From NCBI GenBank assembly GCA_963837005.1, contig CAWIMC010000018.1, forward strand, positions 496,001 through 560,000: a DNA stretch of 64,000 nt, given 5' to 3'. Both the position numbers and the translations under genes were made by a program. Each line of letters opens with the position of its first letter. Positions within the stretch are counted from its first letter, which is position 1. Origin of the DNA: CALDTK01 sp963837005 (GTDB taxonomy: Bacteria; Bacteroidota; Bacteroidia; Chitinophagales; Saprospiraceae). Of this stretch, positions 53,087-62,304 are shown in pieces. The notes under the pieces are model-generated. The model was not told the DNA's origin, did not search any database, and saw only the letters and a list, made by a program, of their open reading frames with translations.

Positions 53087-54412
53087 ATGCCGCCCTCCCG
53101 ACGCTCCGAACTCCCGCTCGGCCTTCCGCCGACGCAATTCCTCGCCTACGGCTACCTGTGTATCCTCGCCGTCGGCTTCGGGATGCTGTGCCTGCCGGTG
53201 GCCTCGACGAGTGCGCTGTCGTCGCTCGACCACTTCTTCACCGCCACGAGTGCCCTGAGTACGACGGGGCTCTCGACGTTGAGCACCGGGACGGACTACA
53301 CGCGCTTCGGGCAGCTTATCATCCTGCTGTTGATTCAATTGGGAGGCATCGGGTACATGTCGCTCGGGTCCTTCGTGGTGTTGATGCGCAAGCGGACGCT
53401 GTCGAGTTCGCAGTCCGCGCTGCTGAGTACGGACTTCTCGCTGCCGGAGGGCTTCGACCTGTCGAGCTTCATCACGCGACTCATCATTTACTGCATCTCG
53501 GTAGAGGTGGTGGGGGCGGTGCTGCTGGCGGCGATCTTTAGCAACGCCGGGGTGGATAACCCCATCTACAGCGCCATCTTCCACTCGATCTCGGCCTTCT
53601 GCACGGCGGGCTTCTCGACGTTCGGGACGGGCTTCGAGGCTTTCGCGGATAACTTCTGGCTCAACGTCGTGGTCTCGACGCTGTCGATCCTCGGGGCACT
53701 CGGCTTCATCGTGGCGGCGGACTTCTTCTCGCGCCTCGGGCCGGAGCGGCGCCCGCTCACGTACACGAGCCGCATCATCCTGCGCTTCACGGCGATCGGG
53801 CTCGTGGCCGGGACGGTGATCCTGTACCACGCCGACCCGACGATCTACGCGATGGCGCCGGAGACGGGTATTATGGTGGCCTTCTTCCAGAGCATGTCGG
53901 CGATGACGACGGTCGGCTTCAACACGGTGCCGATCACGGGGCTGGCCGCGGCGCCGCTGTTCTTGGTGATGATGCTGATGATCGTGGGGGCGAGTCCCTC
54001 GGGTACGGGCGGGGGCCTCAAGTCGACCACGTTCACGGCGCTGTGGGCACAGCTCAAGAGCACCCTGCGCGGCGATGAGCGCGCGACGCACATGGGGCGC
54101 ATCATCCCGAACCACCGGATGCGCCTGGCGGTGAGCAAGTTCTTCTTCTACGTGCTCACGGTCTGCGTCGGGACCTTCTTCCTGCTCCTGGTCGAGGAGG
54201 AGCACCCGTACGACGTGCTGTTCGAGAGTTTGAGCGCGCTGGGGACGGTGGGCTTGTCGGCCGGGCCGACGGCGACGCTCTCACCGCTGGGCAAGTTGAT
54301 CTTGTGCGGGCTGATGTTCTTGGGGAGGCTCGGACCGCTGAGCGCGGGGTTGGCGCTGTTTGGGAACAGTACGCAGGCGCTGGCGGCGGAGGAGGAGGAT
54401 TTGGCGGTGTAG
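53087..54412 (+). CDS. trkH: TrkH/KtrB-type potassium channel-transporter
   Basis: 441 residues with repeated M1-P-M2 units: FFTATSALSTTGLSTL, FHSISAFCTAGFSTFGTG, FQSMSAMTTVGFNTVP and FESLSALGTVGLSAGPT are the four pore loops with their selectivity glycines, and GASPSGTGGGLKSTTF is the typical intramembrane-gate region. Length fits KtrB better than the longer TrkH. It needs a cytosolic TrkA/KtrA RCK subunit, not found in the window. It converges with yitT 22 bases later. Confidence 0.92.
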   Translation: MPPSRRSELPLGLPPTQFLAYGYLCILAVGFGMLCLPVASTSALSSLDHFFTATSALSTTGLSTLSTGTDYTRFGQLIILLLIQLGGIGYMSLGSFVVLMRKRTLSSSQSALLSTDFSLPEGFDLSSFITRLIIYCISVEVVGAVLLAAIFSNAGVDNPIYSAIFHSISAFCTAGFSTFGTGFEAFADNFWLNVVVSTLSILGALGFIVAADFFSRLGPERRPLTYTSRIILRFTAIGLVAGTVILYHADPTIYAMAPETGIMVAFFQSMSAMTTVGFNTVPITGLAAAPLFLVMMLMIVGASPSGTGGGLKSTTFTALWAQLKSTLRGDERATHMGRIIPNHRMRLAVSKFFFYVLTVCVGTFFLLLVEEEHPYDVLFESLSALGTVGLSAGPTATLSPLGKLILCGLMFLGRLGPLSAGLALFGNSTQALAAEEEDLAV

Positions 54413-54434
54413 GGGGACTCACTGCCGCCTTCGC

Positions 54435-55328
54435 TCACGCCTTCACCTTTGCCCCCGCCCCCCGCGTTAGGTATCTTCTTAGCACCCCGCCCCGCACGTG
54501 GTTGACGTCGAACTCGATCACGAAGGCCCGCTCGTCGATCTCGTCCACGAGGCGGTAGAGGCGCCGGATGTCGATGCGGTTGATGACCGTCTGGATGATC
54601 GGCTGGTCGTCGGTCGGACCCTGCGACCCGTAGCCGCCCTGCCCGCGGTAGAGCGTGAGCCCGGCGCCGAGCTCGCGGAGCAAGACCTCCTTGATGGCCT
54701 CGTTGCGCGCGCTCACGATCGTGACCCCGATGAAGTCCTCGAAGCCCTTGATGATCGTGTCGGTGACCTTGGCCGTGACCAGGTACGTGAGCACGGAGTA
54801 CAGCGCGATCTCGACCGTCAGAATCACGGCCGCCACCGTGAAGAGCACCACGTTGAAGACCAAAATGACCTTCCCGATCGAGACCCCGAAACGATGGTTA
54901 ACGAAGATCCCGAGGATCTCCGAGCCGTCGAGCACGGCCCCCGACCGGATGGCCGTCCCGATGCCCGCCCCGAGGAAGATGCCCCCGAAGATGGCGATCA
55001 GGAGCTTGTCCTCGGTGAGGGTCGGGAAGGTCTCGAACTCGAGCACCGCCGCGAGGCTCAGTATCCCGAACACCGACTTCCACGTCACCCGCCGCGAGAC
55101 GGTGAAGTAGGCCAGCACCAGGAACGGCACGCTCATCCCGATGAGCCCGATCGACAGCGGGACGTCGAGCGAGTTCTCGAGCAGCAGTGCGATCCCCGTT
55201 ACGCCCCCGTCGAGGAAGCCGTTCGGGAGGAGGAAGGCCTTCAGGCCGACGCTCGCCAGGGCGACGGCGAGGGAGATCCACAGGAGGTCGACGAGGAAGG
55301 CGGTGGTGTCGGTGACGGGTTTAAACAT
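54435..55328 (-). CDS. YitT/DUF2179 family membrane protein
   Basis: 297 residues: five membrane helices (LLWISLAVALASVGLKAFLL, PNGFLDGGVTGIALLLE, LLIAIFGGIFLGAGIGTAIR and GSEILGIFVNHRFGVSIGKVILVFNVVLFTVAA region) and a C-terminal cytosolic DUF2179 domain (TIIKGFEDFIGVTIVSARNEAIKEVLLRELGAGLTLYRGQGGYG). Function unknown; some relatives are linked to transport. The part at 54789-54890 is duplicated as the remnant at 36214, so it marks the left edge of duplicated copy B. Confidence 0.9.
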   Translation of the reverse strand: MFKPVTDTTAFLVDLLWISLAVALASVGLKAFLLPNGFLDGGVTGIALLLENSLDVPLSIGLIGMSVPFLVLAYFTVSRRVTWKSVFGILSLAAVLEFETFPTLTEDKLLIAIFGGIFLGAGIGTAIRSGAVLDGSEILGIFVNHRFGVSIGKVILVFNVVLFTVAAVILTVEIALYSVLTYLVTAKVTDTIIKGFEDFIGVTIVSARNEAIKEVLLRELGAGLTLYRGQGGYGSQGPTDDQPIIQTVINRIDIRRLYRLVDEIDERAFVIEFDVNHVRGGVLRRYLTRGAGAKVKA

Positions 55329-55449
55329 TGAAGGGGGGAACTTGCGTCAAAACTCAGTACAGCGGTACGAAAGCTTTTGGCGAAAGCTAACTCGTCCGGG
55401 ACCGGCGGCGCAGCTACCGGCGGTCGCCGAGGCGACGTCACGCCACGCG

Positions 55450-55887
55450 TTACATCGGTTTCCGAAACCGCAACACCGCCTCCTCCCCGTCGAGAAGCAC
55501 CAACGTGCCCCCCTTCCCACCCCCGACGCGGTCCACGCGCTGCATGGCCTCGCGGAACATCTTCTCGCCCGCGCCGCAGTACATGAGCGTGCTCGGGCCG
55601 GGCTCCCCGAAACTCAGTTGGCTGCCGTCGAGCGTGTAGTCGGCCGAGTAGCCGTTGCAACCGTCGGTGCCGGTCACGCGCATCGCGGAGCCGTCGAAGG
55701 TGAGGTTGGGTTTGGTGGCGGGGAAGAGGTCGACGAAGGGCTCGGAGGCCCCGGCGAGGTGCTCGAGCTGCCAGGTGACACCCGTGAGCTCGGGGGGAGC
55801 GGTGGCGTCGGCGGAGGCGCGTTTGGGACTGCCGCAGGCGGCGAGTACGGCGACGAGGAGCAGGCTGAGCAAGGCGAGGTTTCGCAT
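55450..55887 (-). CDS. META-domain lipoprotein, copy B
   Basis: 145 residues, same length and layout as the copy at 36361: signal ending VLAAC, then LTGVTWQLEHLAGASEP, VTGTDGCNGYSADYTLDG and MYCGAGEKMFREAMQRVD. Most differences are in the signal peptide and linker, suggesting both copies are under selection. Divergent from the arsR copy. Confidence 0.85.
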   Translation of the reverse strand: MRNLALLSLLLVAVLAACGSPKRASADATAPPELTGVTWQLEHLAGASEPFVDLFPATKPNLTFDGSAMRVTGTDGCNGYSADYTLDGSQLSFGEPGPSTLMYCGAGEKMFREAMQRVDRVGGGKGGTLVLLDGEEAVLRFRKPM

Positions 55888-55981
55888 AGGGGCGGTGTGG
55901 CCGCAAATATGGGCCGGCGGCGGGCGGTGGGTACGGTTTTGACGAAGGTCAACCCCACCGAGCTCGCTAAGCATCTATGTC

Positions 55982-55998
55982 GTATGTTTGCGACATAC
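55982..55998. promoter_or_regulatory. Inverted-repeat operator overlapping -7 box before arsR, copy B
   Basis: Same GTATGTttgcgACATAC sequence and same distance (15 bases) to the arsR ATG as in copy A; the preceding bases differ (TCTATGTC against TCTTCGAC), so it has been kept while its surroundings changed. Confidence 0.7.
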
Positions 55999-56013
55999 TT
56001 CACAGTTCCTGCT

Positions 56014-56355
56014 ATGGCCTTCGCCAAAACTTCTGCCTTCACCGACGCCCAGCGCGACCTCGCCCGCATCGCGAAGGCCCTCGCGCACCCGGCCCGCGTC
56101 GCCATCATCGAACTGCTCGCCGCCAAGCGCACCTGCATCTCCGGCGATATCGCGGCCGAACTGCCACTCTCCCGTACCACCGTCTCTCAACACCTGCAAG
56201 AACTCAAAACCCTAGGGCTCATCCGCGGCGAGATCGACGGCCTCACCGTCTGCTACTGCCTCGACGTGGAGGTTTTGGCGAAAGCCCACCGGCACTTCCA
56301 GAGCTTCTTCAACGCCGCCACCTGCTGTGCCCCTAGGCACCAAACAACCAACTAA
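56014..56355 (+). CDS. ArsR/SmtB-family transcriptional repressor, copy B
   Basis: 113 residues, about eight differences from copy A. HTH SRTTVSQHLQELKTLGLIRGEI and cysteines CYC and TCCA are kept. The start-codon motif has decayed (GGCCTTCGCCAAAACT, two mismatches) but still encodes MAFAKT, while the second 16-mer near the C-terminus is exact. It is followed by the intact DUF6428 gene 25 bases downstream. Confidence 0.9.
   Translation: MAFAKTSAFTDAQRDLARIAKALAHPARVAIIELLAAKRTCISGDIAAELPLSRTTVSQHLQELKTLGLIRGEIDGLTVCYCLDVEVLAKAHRHFQSFFNAATCCAPRHQTTN
56271..56286 (+). repeat. Dispersed 16-mer, exact (arsR B, C-terminus)
   Basis: Read as V-L-A-K-A. Confidence 0.95.
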
Positions 56356-56380
56356 CCCCCCAACCAAACAACCCCACCCG

Positions 56381-56860
56381 ATGACCATCTCCGCCCTCAA
56401 AGCCACGCTCCCGACCCTCGCGCGCGTCCGCTTCCGCCTGCCCGACGGCACCCACCTGCCCGACCACTTCCACGTCACCGAGGTCGGCCTCGTCACCAAG
56501 CACTTCATCGACTGCGGCGGGACCGAGCGCCGTGAGGCCGTGGCCAATTTCCAACTCTGGGAGGCCGGCGACTACGACCACCGCCTGGCGCCGGAGAAGT
56601 TCCTGCACATCGTCCAACTGTCCGACCGCATCCTCGGCAGCGACAACCTCGACATCGAGGTCGAGTACCAGCAAAGCACGATTGGTAAGTTCGGACTGAG
56701 CTTTGCCGACGGGGAGTTTCAGCTTACGCCAAAACAGACTGCCTGTCTCGCGCAGGACGCGTGCGGGATCCCGGACGCCGCGCCGAAGGTGTCCAAGCCG
56801 ATGTACTCGCTCGTGCAGGCTGATACGAATGTCTGCACCCCCGGGGGCGGTTGCTGCTAA
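56381..56860 (+). CDS. DUF6428-like arsenic-cluster protein, copy B
   Basis: 159 residues, intact. LPDHFHVTEVGLVTKHFIDCGGTERREA, WEAGDYDHRLAPEKFLHIVQLSDRIL and VEYQQSTIGKFGLSF characterise the family, which is found next to arsR in Bacteroidota; a C-terminal CTPGGGCC gives a Cys cluster. Function not established; a metalloid-binding or enzyme-support role is inferred from context. Confidence 0.82.
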   Translation: MTISALKATLPTLARVRFRLPDGTHLPDHFHVTEVGLVTKHFIDCGGTERREAVANFQLWEAGDYDHRLAPEKFLHIVQLSDRILGSDNLDIEVEYQQSTIGKFGLSFADGEFQLTPKQTACLAQDACGIPDAAPKVSKPMYSLVQADTNVCTPGGGCC

Positions 56861-56869
56861 ACGTTCGCC

Positions 56870-57005
56870 ATGATGCGCATCGAGGACCTCACAGCCGCCG
56901 ACTGGCCGGCCGTCCGAACCATTTACGAGCAGGGCATCGCGACGCGGCTGGCTACTTTCGAGAGGACTGCTCCTAGCTGGGTTGAGAGCGGCGCGTGGGG
57001 TAGGG
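56870..57005 (+). pseudogene. GNAT acetyltransferase remnant, copy B
   Basis: The first ~38 codons (EDLTAADWPAVRTIYEQGIAT, RLATFERTAPSW) match copy A, then the sequence jumps to the last bases of the gene (GAGCGGCGCG..GGGGTAG). About 365 bases, including the acetyl-CoA site, are deleted, so it cannot be functional. Confidence 0.85.
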
Positions 57006-57056
57006 GGCCGTGGGCGCTAGCTAGAAGTTTAAAGCTGGCGTGGGAGCTTTGGTCAT

Positions 57057-57662
57057 TTACTCTGCTGGCGGAGCTTCCCAAATATTGGAGAGGCGTTGGG
57101 CAAGGATCAGGAATTGGCGTTGGAGAAGCACGGAGTGCAGGTCGGTGCGAGTACGCGGCTCTACGCTATTGCGCGCTAGCCACTCATCCAGCACGGTTAC
57201 GACCTTCTTAGGTTGCTCGGCGCAAACTTTAATTAGCGCAGCCTCTGCCGACATTACCACGATTCCGAATGGGGCCAATGTGGCCTGCGGGAAGTCCTTC
57301 ACGTTATTGGTCACGAGCGTATCAGCCTGCACAGCTATCGCATCTACGGCCACCGGGATATCATCAGGATCGGGTAAGCGCAGCAGCAGCGCTTCGGATT
57401 CCCGAGAGTTGTGTCTCACGCGTAGACCGTCTCCTGCGAGTTCTACTTGCTGGGCGAACGTCCGCATCTGTTCGAATCGCCTAGCGCGCCGCTGTCGGGC
57501 GAACTTGTCGGGAGCCCGGGCCAGGACATGGCGCTCGGCTTCCGCCTCGACGTAGGTCGACCAAACGATCTGGCATGCCCTTCCTTGGTGGAGGGTAATA
57601 AATAAATCGGTAAGGAAAACCGAGAACAGGATGTTAGCGTCTAAGAAGAGCTTCATATACAC
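57057..57662 (-). CDS. PIN-domain toxin-like protein, copy B
   Basis: 201 residues, about 92% identical to the copy at 38330. KLFLDANILFSVFL and DPDDIPVAVDAIAVQADTLVTNNVKDFP keep the acidic residues of the active site. Differences include Trp/Arg and Gly/Arg changes in the middle and changes near the C-terminus, the area that could affect partner recognition. Confidence 0.82.
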   Translation of the reverse strand: MYMKLFLDANILFSVFLTDLFITLHQGRACQIVWSTYVEAEAERHVLARAPDKFARQRRARRFEQMRTFAQQVELAGDGLRVRHNSRESEALLLRLPDPDDIPVAVDAIAVQADTLVTNNVKDFPQATLAPFGIVVMSAEAALIKVCAEQPKKVVTVLDEWLARNSVEPRTRTDLHSVLLQRQFLILAQRLSNIWEAPPAE

Positions 57663-57666
57663 ATGC

Positions 57667-58074
57667 TCATTCTAAGATCGACTGTCCTGCATACCCCGCG
57701 GTCCTCATTCCATCTAAGGCGTTCTCCGCCGCCAGCCAATGCGCTACGGTTACAGATGTGATGCGCAGATCGCCATCATGTTGCTCCGCCGCGAGTCGAT
57801 GCGACGCCACCATCTCCACCACGTCGGCCTGAGCTACCCCCATCGCCCGCGCCGCCTCCGCCACCGTGAGGTAAGACAGACCAACGTCCAAGACGACATC
57901 CTCCCCCCGCTCGAAGTGCTCGAGCAGCGAGCGAAAGGTCTCGACCACGGGCGCAGGCAGATCGGCTACCGAGGCCCTCTCATCCGCGAGCACCTGCCGC
58001 GCCCGCGCGAGATCATCGGCGCTAGGGCGATTTATGCGAAAGGTGGCGGCGGTGGTGAGTTCGGCAGGCTTCAT
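57667..58074 (-). CDS. HTH/excisionase-type antitoxin, copy B
   Basis: 135 residues. More diverged from its copy than the toxin is, notably in the recognition region: YLTVAEAARAMGVAQADVVEMVASHRLAAEQHDG against MMGVGQ and MRRLTAVKHDG in copy A. This could separate the operators recognised by the two antitoxins. Followed after 4 bases by the toxin start. Homology to copy A ends just upstream of its ATG (about 58085). Confidence 0.78.
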   Translation of the reverse strand: MKPAELTTAATFRINRPSADDLARARQVLADERASVADLPAPVVETFRSLLEHFERGEDVVLDVGLSYLTVAEAARAMGVAQADVVEMVASHRLAAEQHDGDLRITSVTVAHWLAAENALDGMRTAGYAGQSILE

Positions 58075-58184
58075 GAGCTAAAGGTAAGGGCTCGGCGCGT
58101 TCGACTGAAGCTGGGCAGGGCCTCCTTTATGGGACGACCTCCCCTGCGGAGCGCCGCTGCCCGGAGGCCGTCGAAGGGCGCTGC

Positions 58185-59279
58185 TTACGGCTCCGTGCTA
58201 TCCGCCGGGATCGCCGCGTCCAGCGGCCCGCTCGACGCCCGCGCCATCGACGACTTGCTCGGTCGGCCACCGCGCTCGCGGGTGGCCATCACGCGCTCCG
58301 TGGCCGCGCGCGCGATCCGCGTGGCGGCCAGGCCGTCCGCGGCGGTGGGCATGTCGCCGTCGGTACCCTCGGCCATCGCGCGCGCGAGCTCCTCGTACAT
58401 CCCGCGGAAGTTCTTCTCCGGGTACCATGGTAGGTGCAGCGTCCCGCGGGAGTCGCGCACCTCGAAGGTGTGCTCCTCGCGGTTGTAGCGGATCACGCCG
58501 TCGGTGCCGATGAGCTCGTACTGGAAGTGGCTGCGGGGCTCGGCCGAGGTGGCGTTGTACGAGAAGCTCATCTCCACCATCGCGTGCGCCCCGCAGGCGT
58601 GATCCATGTGGAGGTAGACGTGGTCGGGGGCGTCGAAGTCCTCGACCCACACGCCGACACCCTCGAAGCGCTCGACCTCCGAGGCGAGCCACCACCGCGC
58701 CAGGTCGATCTGGTGGACCCCGCAGTCGACCATCGGCCCGCCCTCGGCCATGCGGCCCACGCGCAGCGGGCTCGGCACCATGCGGCCGGCTTCGTCGTAG
58801 GTCCACTTCCCGTGGAGGTTCCAGAGGTACACGAGCCGCAGCGAGCGCACCTCCCCGATGGCGCCCTCGCCCACGAGGCGCTTGATCTCGCGCGCCGAGG
58901 GGCTAAAGCGGTACGTGAAGCCCGTGAAGAGCTTGACGCCCGCGGCGCTCGCCGTCGCGATCATGCCCTCGATCTCGGGCTCGGTCATCGCCAGGGGCTT
59001 CTCGCACAGGATGTCCTTGCCGTGCGCGGCGGCGCGCGCGACGTGCGCCGGGTGGAGCGGGGCGGGCGTGCAGATCACCACGACGTCGATGCCGGACGCC
59101 CAGAACGCCTCCTCGGTCGGGTACGCGTGCCGCACGCCGAAGCGGCGCTGCAGCTCCAGGGCGCGCTCGAAGTGGAGGTCATACACCGCGTACGCCGCGA
59201 CGCCAGCGACCTGGACGATGGCCGGGAGGTGGCCCCGCTCGGCGATCATCCCGCAGCCGAGTATTCCGATCTTGATCAT
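58185..59279 (-). CDS. Gfo/Idh/MocA-family oxidoreductase
   Basis: 364 residues: Rossmann start IKIGILGCGMIAERGHLPAI, the family signature ILCEKPLAMTEPEIEGMI with the conserved EKP lysine, and the C-terminal alpha/beta domain with GGPMVDCGVHQIDLARWWL giving the catalytic Asp/His. NAD(P)-dependent sugar dehydrogenase or isomerase. ATG 59279 chosen; the longer frame starts with TTG and includes the probable promoter (TACCTTGC). It has no counterpart in copy A, so it was inserted into copy B or lost from A. Confidence 0.92.
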   Translation of the reverse strand: MIKIGILGCGMIAERGHLPAIVQVAGVAAYAVYDLHFERALELQRRFGVRHAYPTEEAFWASGIDVVVICTPAPLHPAHVARAAAHGKDILCEKPLAMTEPEIEGMIATASAAGVKLFTGFTYRFSPSAREIKRLVGEGAIGEVRSLRLVYLWNLHGKWTYDEAGRMVPSPLRVGRMAEGGPMVDCGVHQIDLARWWLASEVERFEGVGVWVEDFDAPDHVYLHMDHACGAHAMVEMSFSYNATSAEPRSHFQYELIGTDGVIRYNREEHTFEVRDSRGTLHLPWYPEKNFRGMYEELARAMAEGTDGDMPTAADGLAATRIARAATERVMATRERGGRPSKSSMARASSGPLDAAIPADSTEP

Positions 59280-59375
59280 GTTGTAGTTTGGTAGCGTAGC
59301 CGTCGCCGGACTACGGACGGTGAATCGCCCACATCCCGACGGCGGCAAGGTAGGGATCCGAGCCGCCCCCGGCCG

Positions 59376-59801
59376 CTACTCCGCTAGCTTAGGCAGCGCG
59401 CTCAGGTCCACTACGTACCGCCCCGGCTTCGCCCGGTCGTAGTACACCGCGATCTCATCCCCGGGCTTTACGAACTCGATCGGGTCGTACCAGATCGCGT
59501 CACTGTCGAAGAGCCGCACCACCTTCGCGCCCTCGTCGTGCCACTGCCCCCTTATTCGGAATGGGCTGCGACCGTTGACGACCAAGCTCGTGTCATAGTC
59601 GACCTCGGTGACGTCGGCCATTACGCGGCGCCCGTTTTGACGTAAGTCTTTTGTAGTACGCTTCCGCAAAACCGGGCGCACCAGCATCGCTACACCTAGC
59701 CCTCCGAACAGCAGGCCAAATCCCGTGAACATCCAGCCGAACAGACCCGGTCCTTCATCGATCGAGGCGCGCCCGGGCTGATCCGGATGGTACCGCATGT
59801 G
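59376..59801 (-). pseudogene. DUF3592 protein, N-terminally truncated, copy B
   Basis: Retains HPDQPGRASIDEGPG, the second membrane helix and the C-terminal domain ending KPGRYVVDLSALPKLAE. Upstream of the RYHPD region the frame runs into the antisense of the SDR remnant, so the native start and first helix are lost. Confidence 0.85.
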
Positions 59802-59972
59802 GCGAGCTTTCCCGCCGAGAAGGTGGATGACTTCGGCAAAAAGGTCCCGATGGGTAGGCCGGGACAGCCAGCCGAGGTAGCGCCGGCGTACGTCTTTCTC
59901 GCGAGCCAGGACGGGAGCTACGTGACGGGACAGACGATCCACGTCAATGGTGGCGATGTGGTGGGTGGATAG
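59800..59972 (+). pseudogene. SDR 3' remnant, copy B
   Basis: The last ~55 codons of the SDR gene (PAEKVDDFGKKVPMGRPGQ, AYVFLASQDGSYVTGQTIHV) remain, fused tail-on to the truncated DUF3592 gene. The cofactor and catalytic parts are gone. Confidence 0.88.
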
Positions 59973-59989
59973 GTGCCTTGGGGACTCTA

Positions 59990-61297
59990 CTATTCGTCCG
60001 CCGTCACGCTGCGCCGCCGCAGGGCCTCGACGTAGTAATAGTCAGCATAATTGATCGCCACGTCGATCTCGCTCGCCTCCGGGAGATGCCCCGTGCTGTG
60101 CGTCAGGATGAACGGCACCATCGACGCCTGGTACTCGTCCGTCTCCAAGGTCCGCAAGATCGCGTCTACCCACGCGAGGTAGCGCTCGCGATTCGCGGGA
60201 TCGTAGGTGAGTAGTTCCAGGACAGCCGAGGCGGCAATGGCGGCGGCGGAGGCATCGCGCGGCGTCGCGGCCCCGGGCGCGGCGTCGAAGTCCCAGTACG
60301 GGATGCGGTCGACGGGTGTGTTCGGGTGCTCGAAGAAGAATGCCGCAATCCGCCGCGCCTGCTCGAGGTAGGCCGGATTGCGCGTGTAGCGATAGCTCAT
60401 CGTGTAGCCGTACAGTCCCCAGGCCTGCCCGCGGCTCCAGGCCGAGGCGTCGGAGAGACCCTGGAACGTACCTTGGCTCCGCACGGCCCCGGTGCCCGGG
60501 TCGTAGTCCACGACGTGGTACGAGCTCGCGTCCGCGCGGAAGTGGTGCGCGAGCGTCGTGCGGGCGTGGCGGTCGGCGATCTTATAAAACACAGAATCCT
60601 TGACCAACAAACTCGCCTCGAACAGCAGCTCGAGGTTCATCATATTGTCGATGATCGTGGGGTAGGCCCACCTCCCGAAGTTCCACGAGCGGATCGTGCC
60701 GACGGTTGGGTTGAAGCGCCCGATCAGCGTCTGCGCCGTCCGCTCGATCTCGTCGGCGTACTGGGTTTGGTCCATGAGCTTGTACCCCGAGCCGAGGCTA
60801 CAGAAGATCTTGAAGCCCGTGTCGTGCGTCGAGCCGTCGTACTGCTCCTTGACGATGAACGCGCTCCAGTCCTGGGCGGCGCGCTTGAGGGGCGCCGAAC
60901 CGCTCGTGGAGGCCAGTTGCCACAGTATCCCGGGGAAGAAGCCGCTCGTCCAATCGTTCGATCTCACCGTTCGCATGCGTCCGTCGGCCCCGCCCGAGCG
61001 CGGGATGCGCGTCGAGTCCAGCGGCACCCTCCCGAGGTTGCTCTCCATGCGGGCGGCGAGTTCGGAGAGTCGGGCTTTCGCCAAAACCGAGGAGTAGACG
61101 ACGGTCGTGTCCGCGGGCGGCGGCGGGGGCGCGGGCGGCGTCACCGGCGGCGGAGGATTCGGCTGCGCGGTGCCCGGGCGAAAGGTCGGGTCCGACTCCA
61201 GGTCATCGTCGGAGCACGCCGTGGGTAACGCGAGTAACAGCAGCGCTACCAGCATACCGCCGACGCGCCGAAGATCGTGAACAGTCGGTAAGTGCAT
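59990..61297 (-). CDS. GH88-family unsaturated glucuronyl hydrolase, copy B
   Basis: 435 residues, intact from ATG 61297: signal MHLPTVHDLRRVGGMLVALL and lipobox LALPTAC, a proline-rich linker, then the alpha/alpha barrel. IIDNMMNLELLFEAS and FQGLSDASAWSRGQAWGLYG carry the expected acidic catalytic residues. This copy shows the original start that copy A has lost. The exact dispersed 16-mer in the linker (SVLAKAR) is conserved although neighbouring bases differ between copies. Confidence 0.9.
   Translation of the reverse strand: MHLPTVHDLRRVGGMLVALLLLALPTACSDDDLESDPTFRPGTAQPNPPPPVTPPAPPPPPADTTVVYSSVLAKARLSELAARMESNLGRVPLDSTRIPRSGGADGRMRTVRSNDWTSGFFPGILWQLASTSGSAPLKRAAQDWSAFIVKEQYDGSTHDTGFKIFCSLGSGYKLMDQTQYADEIERTAQTLIGRFNPTVGTIRSWNFGRWAYPTIIDNMMNLELLFEASLLVKDSVFYKIADRHARTTLAHHFRADASSYHVVDYDPGTGAVRSQGTFQGLSDASAWSRGQAWGLYGYTMSYRYTRNPAYLEQARRIAAFFFEHPNTPVDRIPYWDFDAAPGAATPRDASAAAIAASAVLELLTYDPANRERYLAWVDAILRTLETDEYQASMVPFILTHSTGHLPEASEIDVAINYADYYYVEALRRRSVTADE
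61073..61088 (-). repeat. Dispersed 16-mer, exact (GH88 B)
   Basis: Read as V-L-A-K-A. Confidence 0.95.
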
Positions 61298-61471
61298 CCG
61301 GATAGCGTTGACGTGTTAGAGGCTCCCCGCGGTACCTAGGCAGTTATCCCAACAAAGTAAGGACCGAAGGCGCGTTCGGCCCACCCAAACTCCGCTTCGA
61401 CACGAGAGTAGTCACCTTTCTGCGACAGAAACGCCCCCTCGCACCAACACACCGGGCCAGCCACCACACCT

Positions 61472-62296
61472 TCAACCCCGCCACAAATCCGCCCACGTCA
61501 CTAGCTCCACACCACTCGCCGCAATCTTCGCGCGCATCTCCGCACTCGTGAAAACGTCCAGGTCGATCTGCCGCCACGCCGAGCCGAAATTGGGATGGTT
61601 GACAGCCACCTCGCGCATCTCCGCATCGTCGTAGGCGGGGTGGAGGAGTAGAATGTTGTTGCCTTCGACGAGATGATCTATCACGCCGAAATAGTAATCT
61701 CGGAGTTGGCCCGCGCAAAAGAGATCGTAATTGCCGATGTGCGCTTTATCCACCGTAAAGTCCTCGGGCCGCAGATGCTTCTCGGGATTTAGTCCTACGG
61801 CCTCTAGCATCTCGGCATTCATCAGGACCGGCAACTCGTATTCCTTCCCCAGGGCCCTATAGACCTCGAAGTACGCCGGGTGCGCCGCCGCGCTGTACAT
61901 GTGGGAGTCGAGGTGCGTCGGGCGAATGCCCAGCGCCAGGACTCGGTCGATCTGGGCCTTCAGCTCGATCCGTACCTCCTCGGCCTTCCCTACCGCCGCC
62001 AGGAGGTGTCGCTTCTTGAAGAAGTGCCCGCGCTCATCGACGAGGCTCGGCACGGCACTCACCGGCGCCACCGGTCCCCACCGCACCGTCTCGCACTCGC
62101 AGGTCATCGTTAGGTGCACGCCGCAGTCGTACTCGGGGTGCGCTTTCGCAAAACCCGCCATCTCGTCGAAGCCCGGGCAGGGCACCATGAGGCTGTAGGA
62201 GTTGACCATCCCGGCCTCGAGCACGGCGATGGTCGCGCGATTCTCGGCGTGGCAAAGGCCGGCATCGTCGGCGTGGATGAGGAGGCGTCGTGACAT
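61472..62296 (-). CDS. ChbG/HpnK/YdjC-family carbohydrate deacetylase, copy B
   Basis: 274 residues; same metal motifs as copy A (HADDAGLCHAEN, THLDSHMYS). One base is missing near 61478-61482 relative to copy A, so the protein ends WADLWRG instead of WADLCAGLKV; effect on activity is probably small. It lies 8 bases downstream of the glycosidase stop on the same strand and precedes GH88, a consistent degradation cluster. Confidence 0.9.
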   Translation of the reverse strand: MSRRLLIHADDAGLCHAENRATIAVLEAGMVNSYSLMVPCPGFDEMAGFAKAHPEYDCGVHLTMTCECETVRWGPVAPVSAVPSLVDERGHFFKKRHLLAAVGKAEEVRIELKAQIDRVLALGIRPTHLDSHMYSAAAHPAYFEVYRALGKEYELPVLMNAEMLEAVGLNPEKHLRPEDFTVDKAHIGNYDLFCAGQLRDYYFGVIDHLVEGNNILLLHPAYDDAEMREVAVNHPNFGSAWRQIDLDVFTSAEMRAKIAASGVELVTWADLWRG

Positions 62297-62304
62297 AGAC
62301 AGGA

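Noticed and set aside
54498..55331. Plus-strand open frame opposite yitT
   Set aside because: Asp/Glu/Arg-rich antisense shadow of a conserved membrane protein gene.
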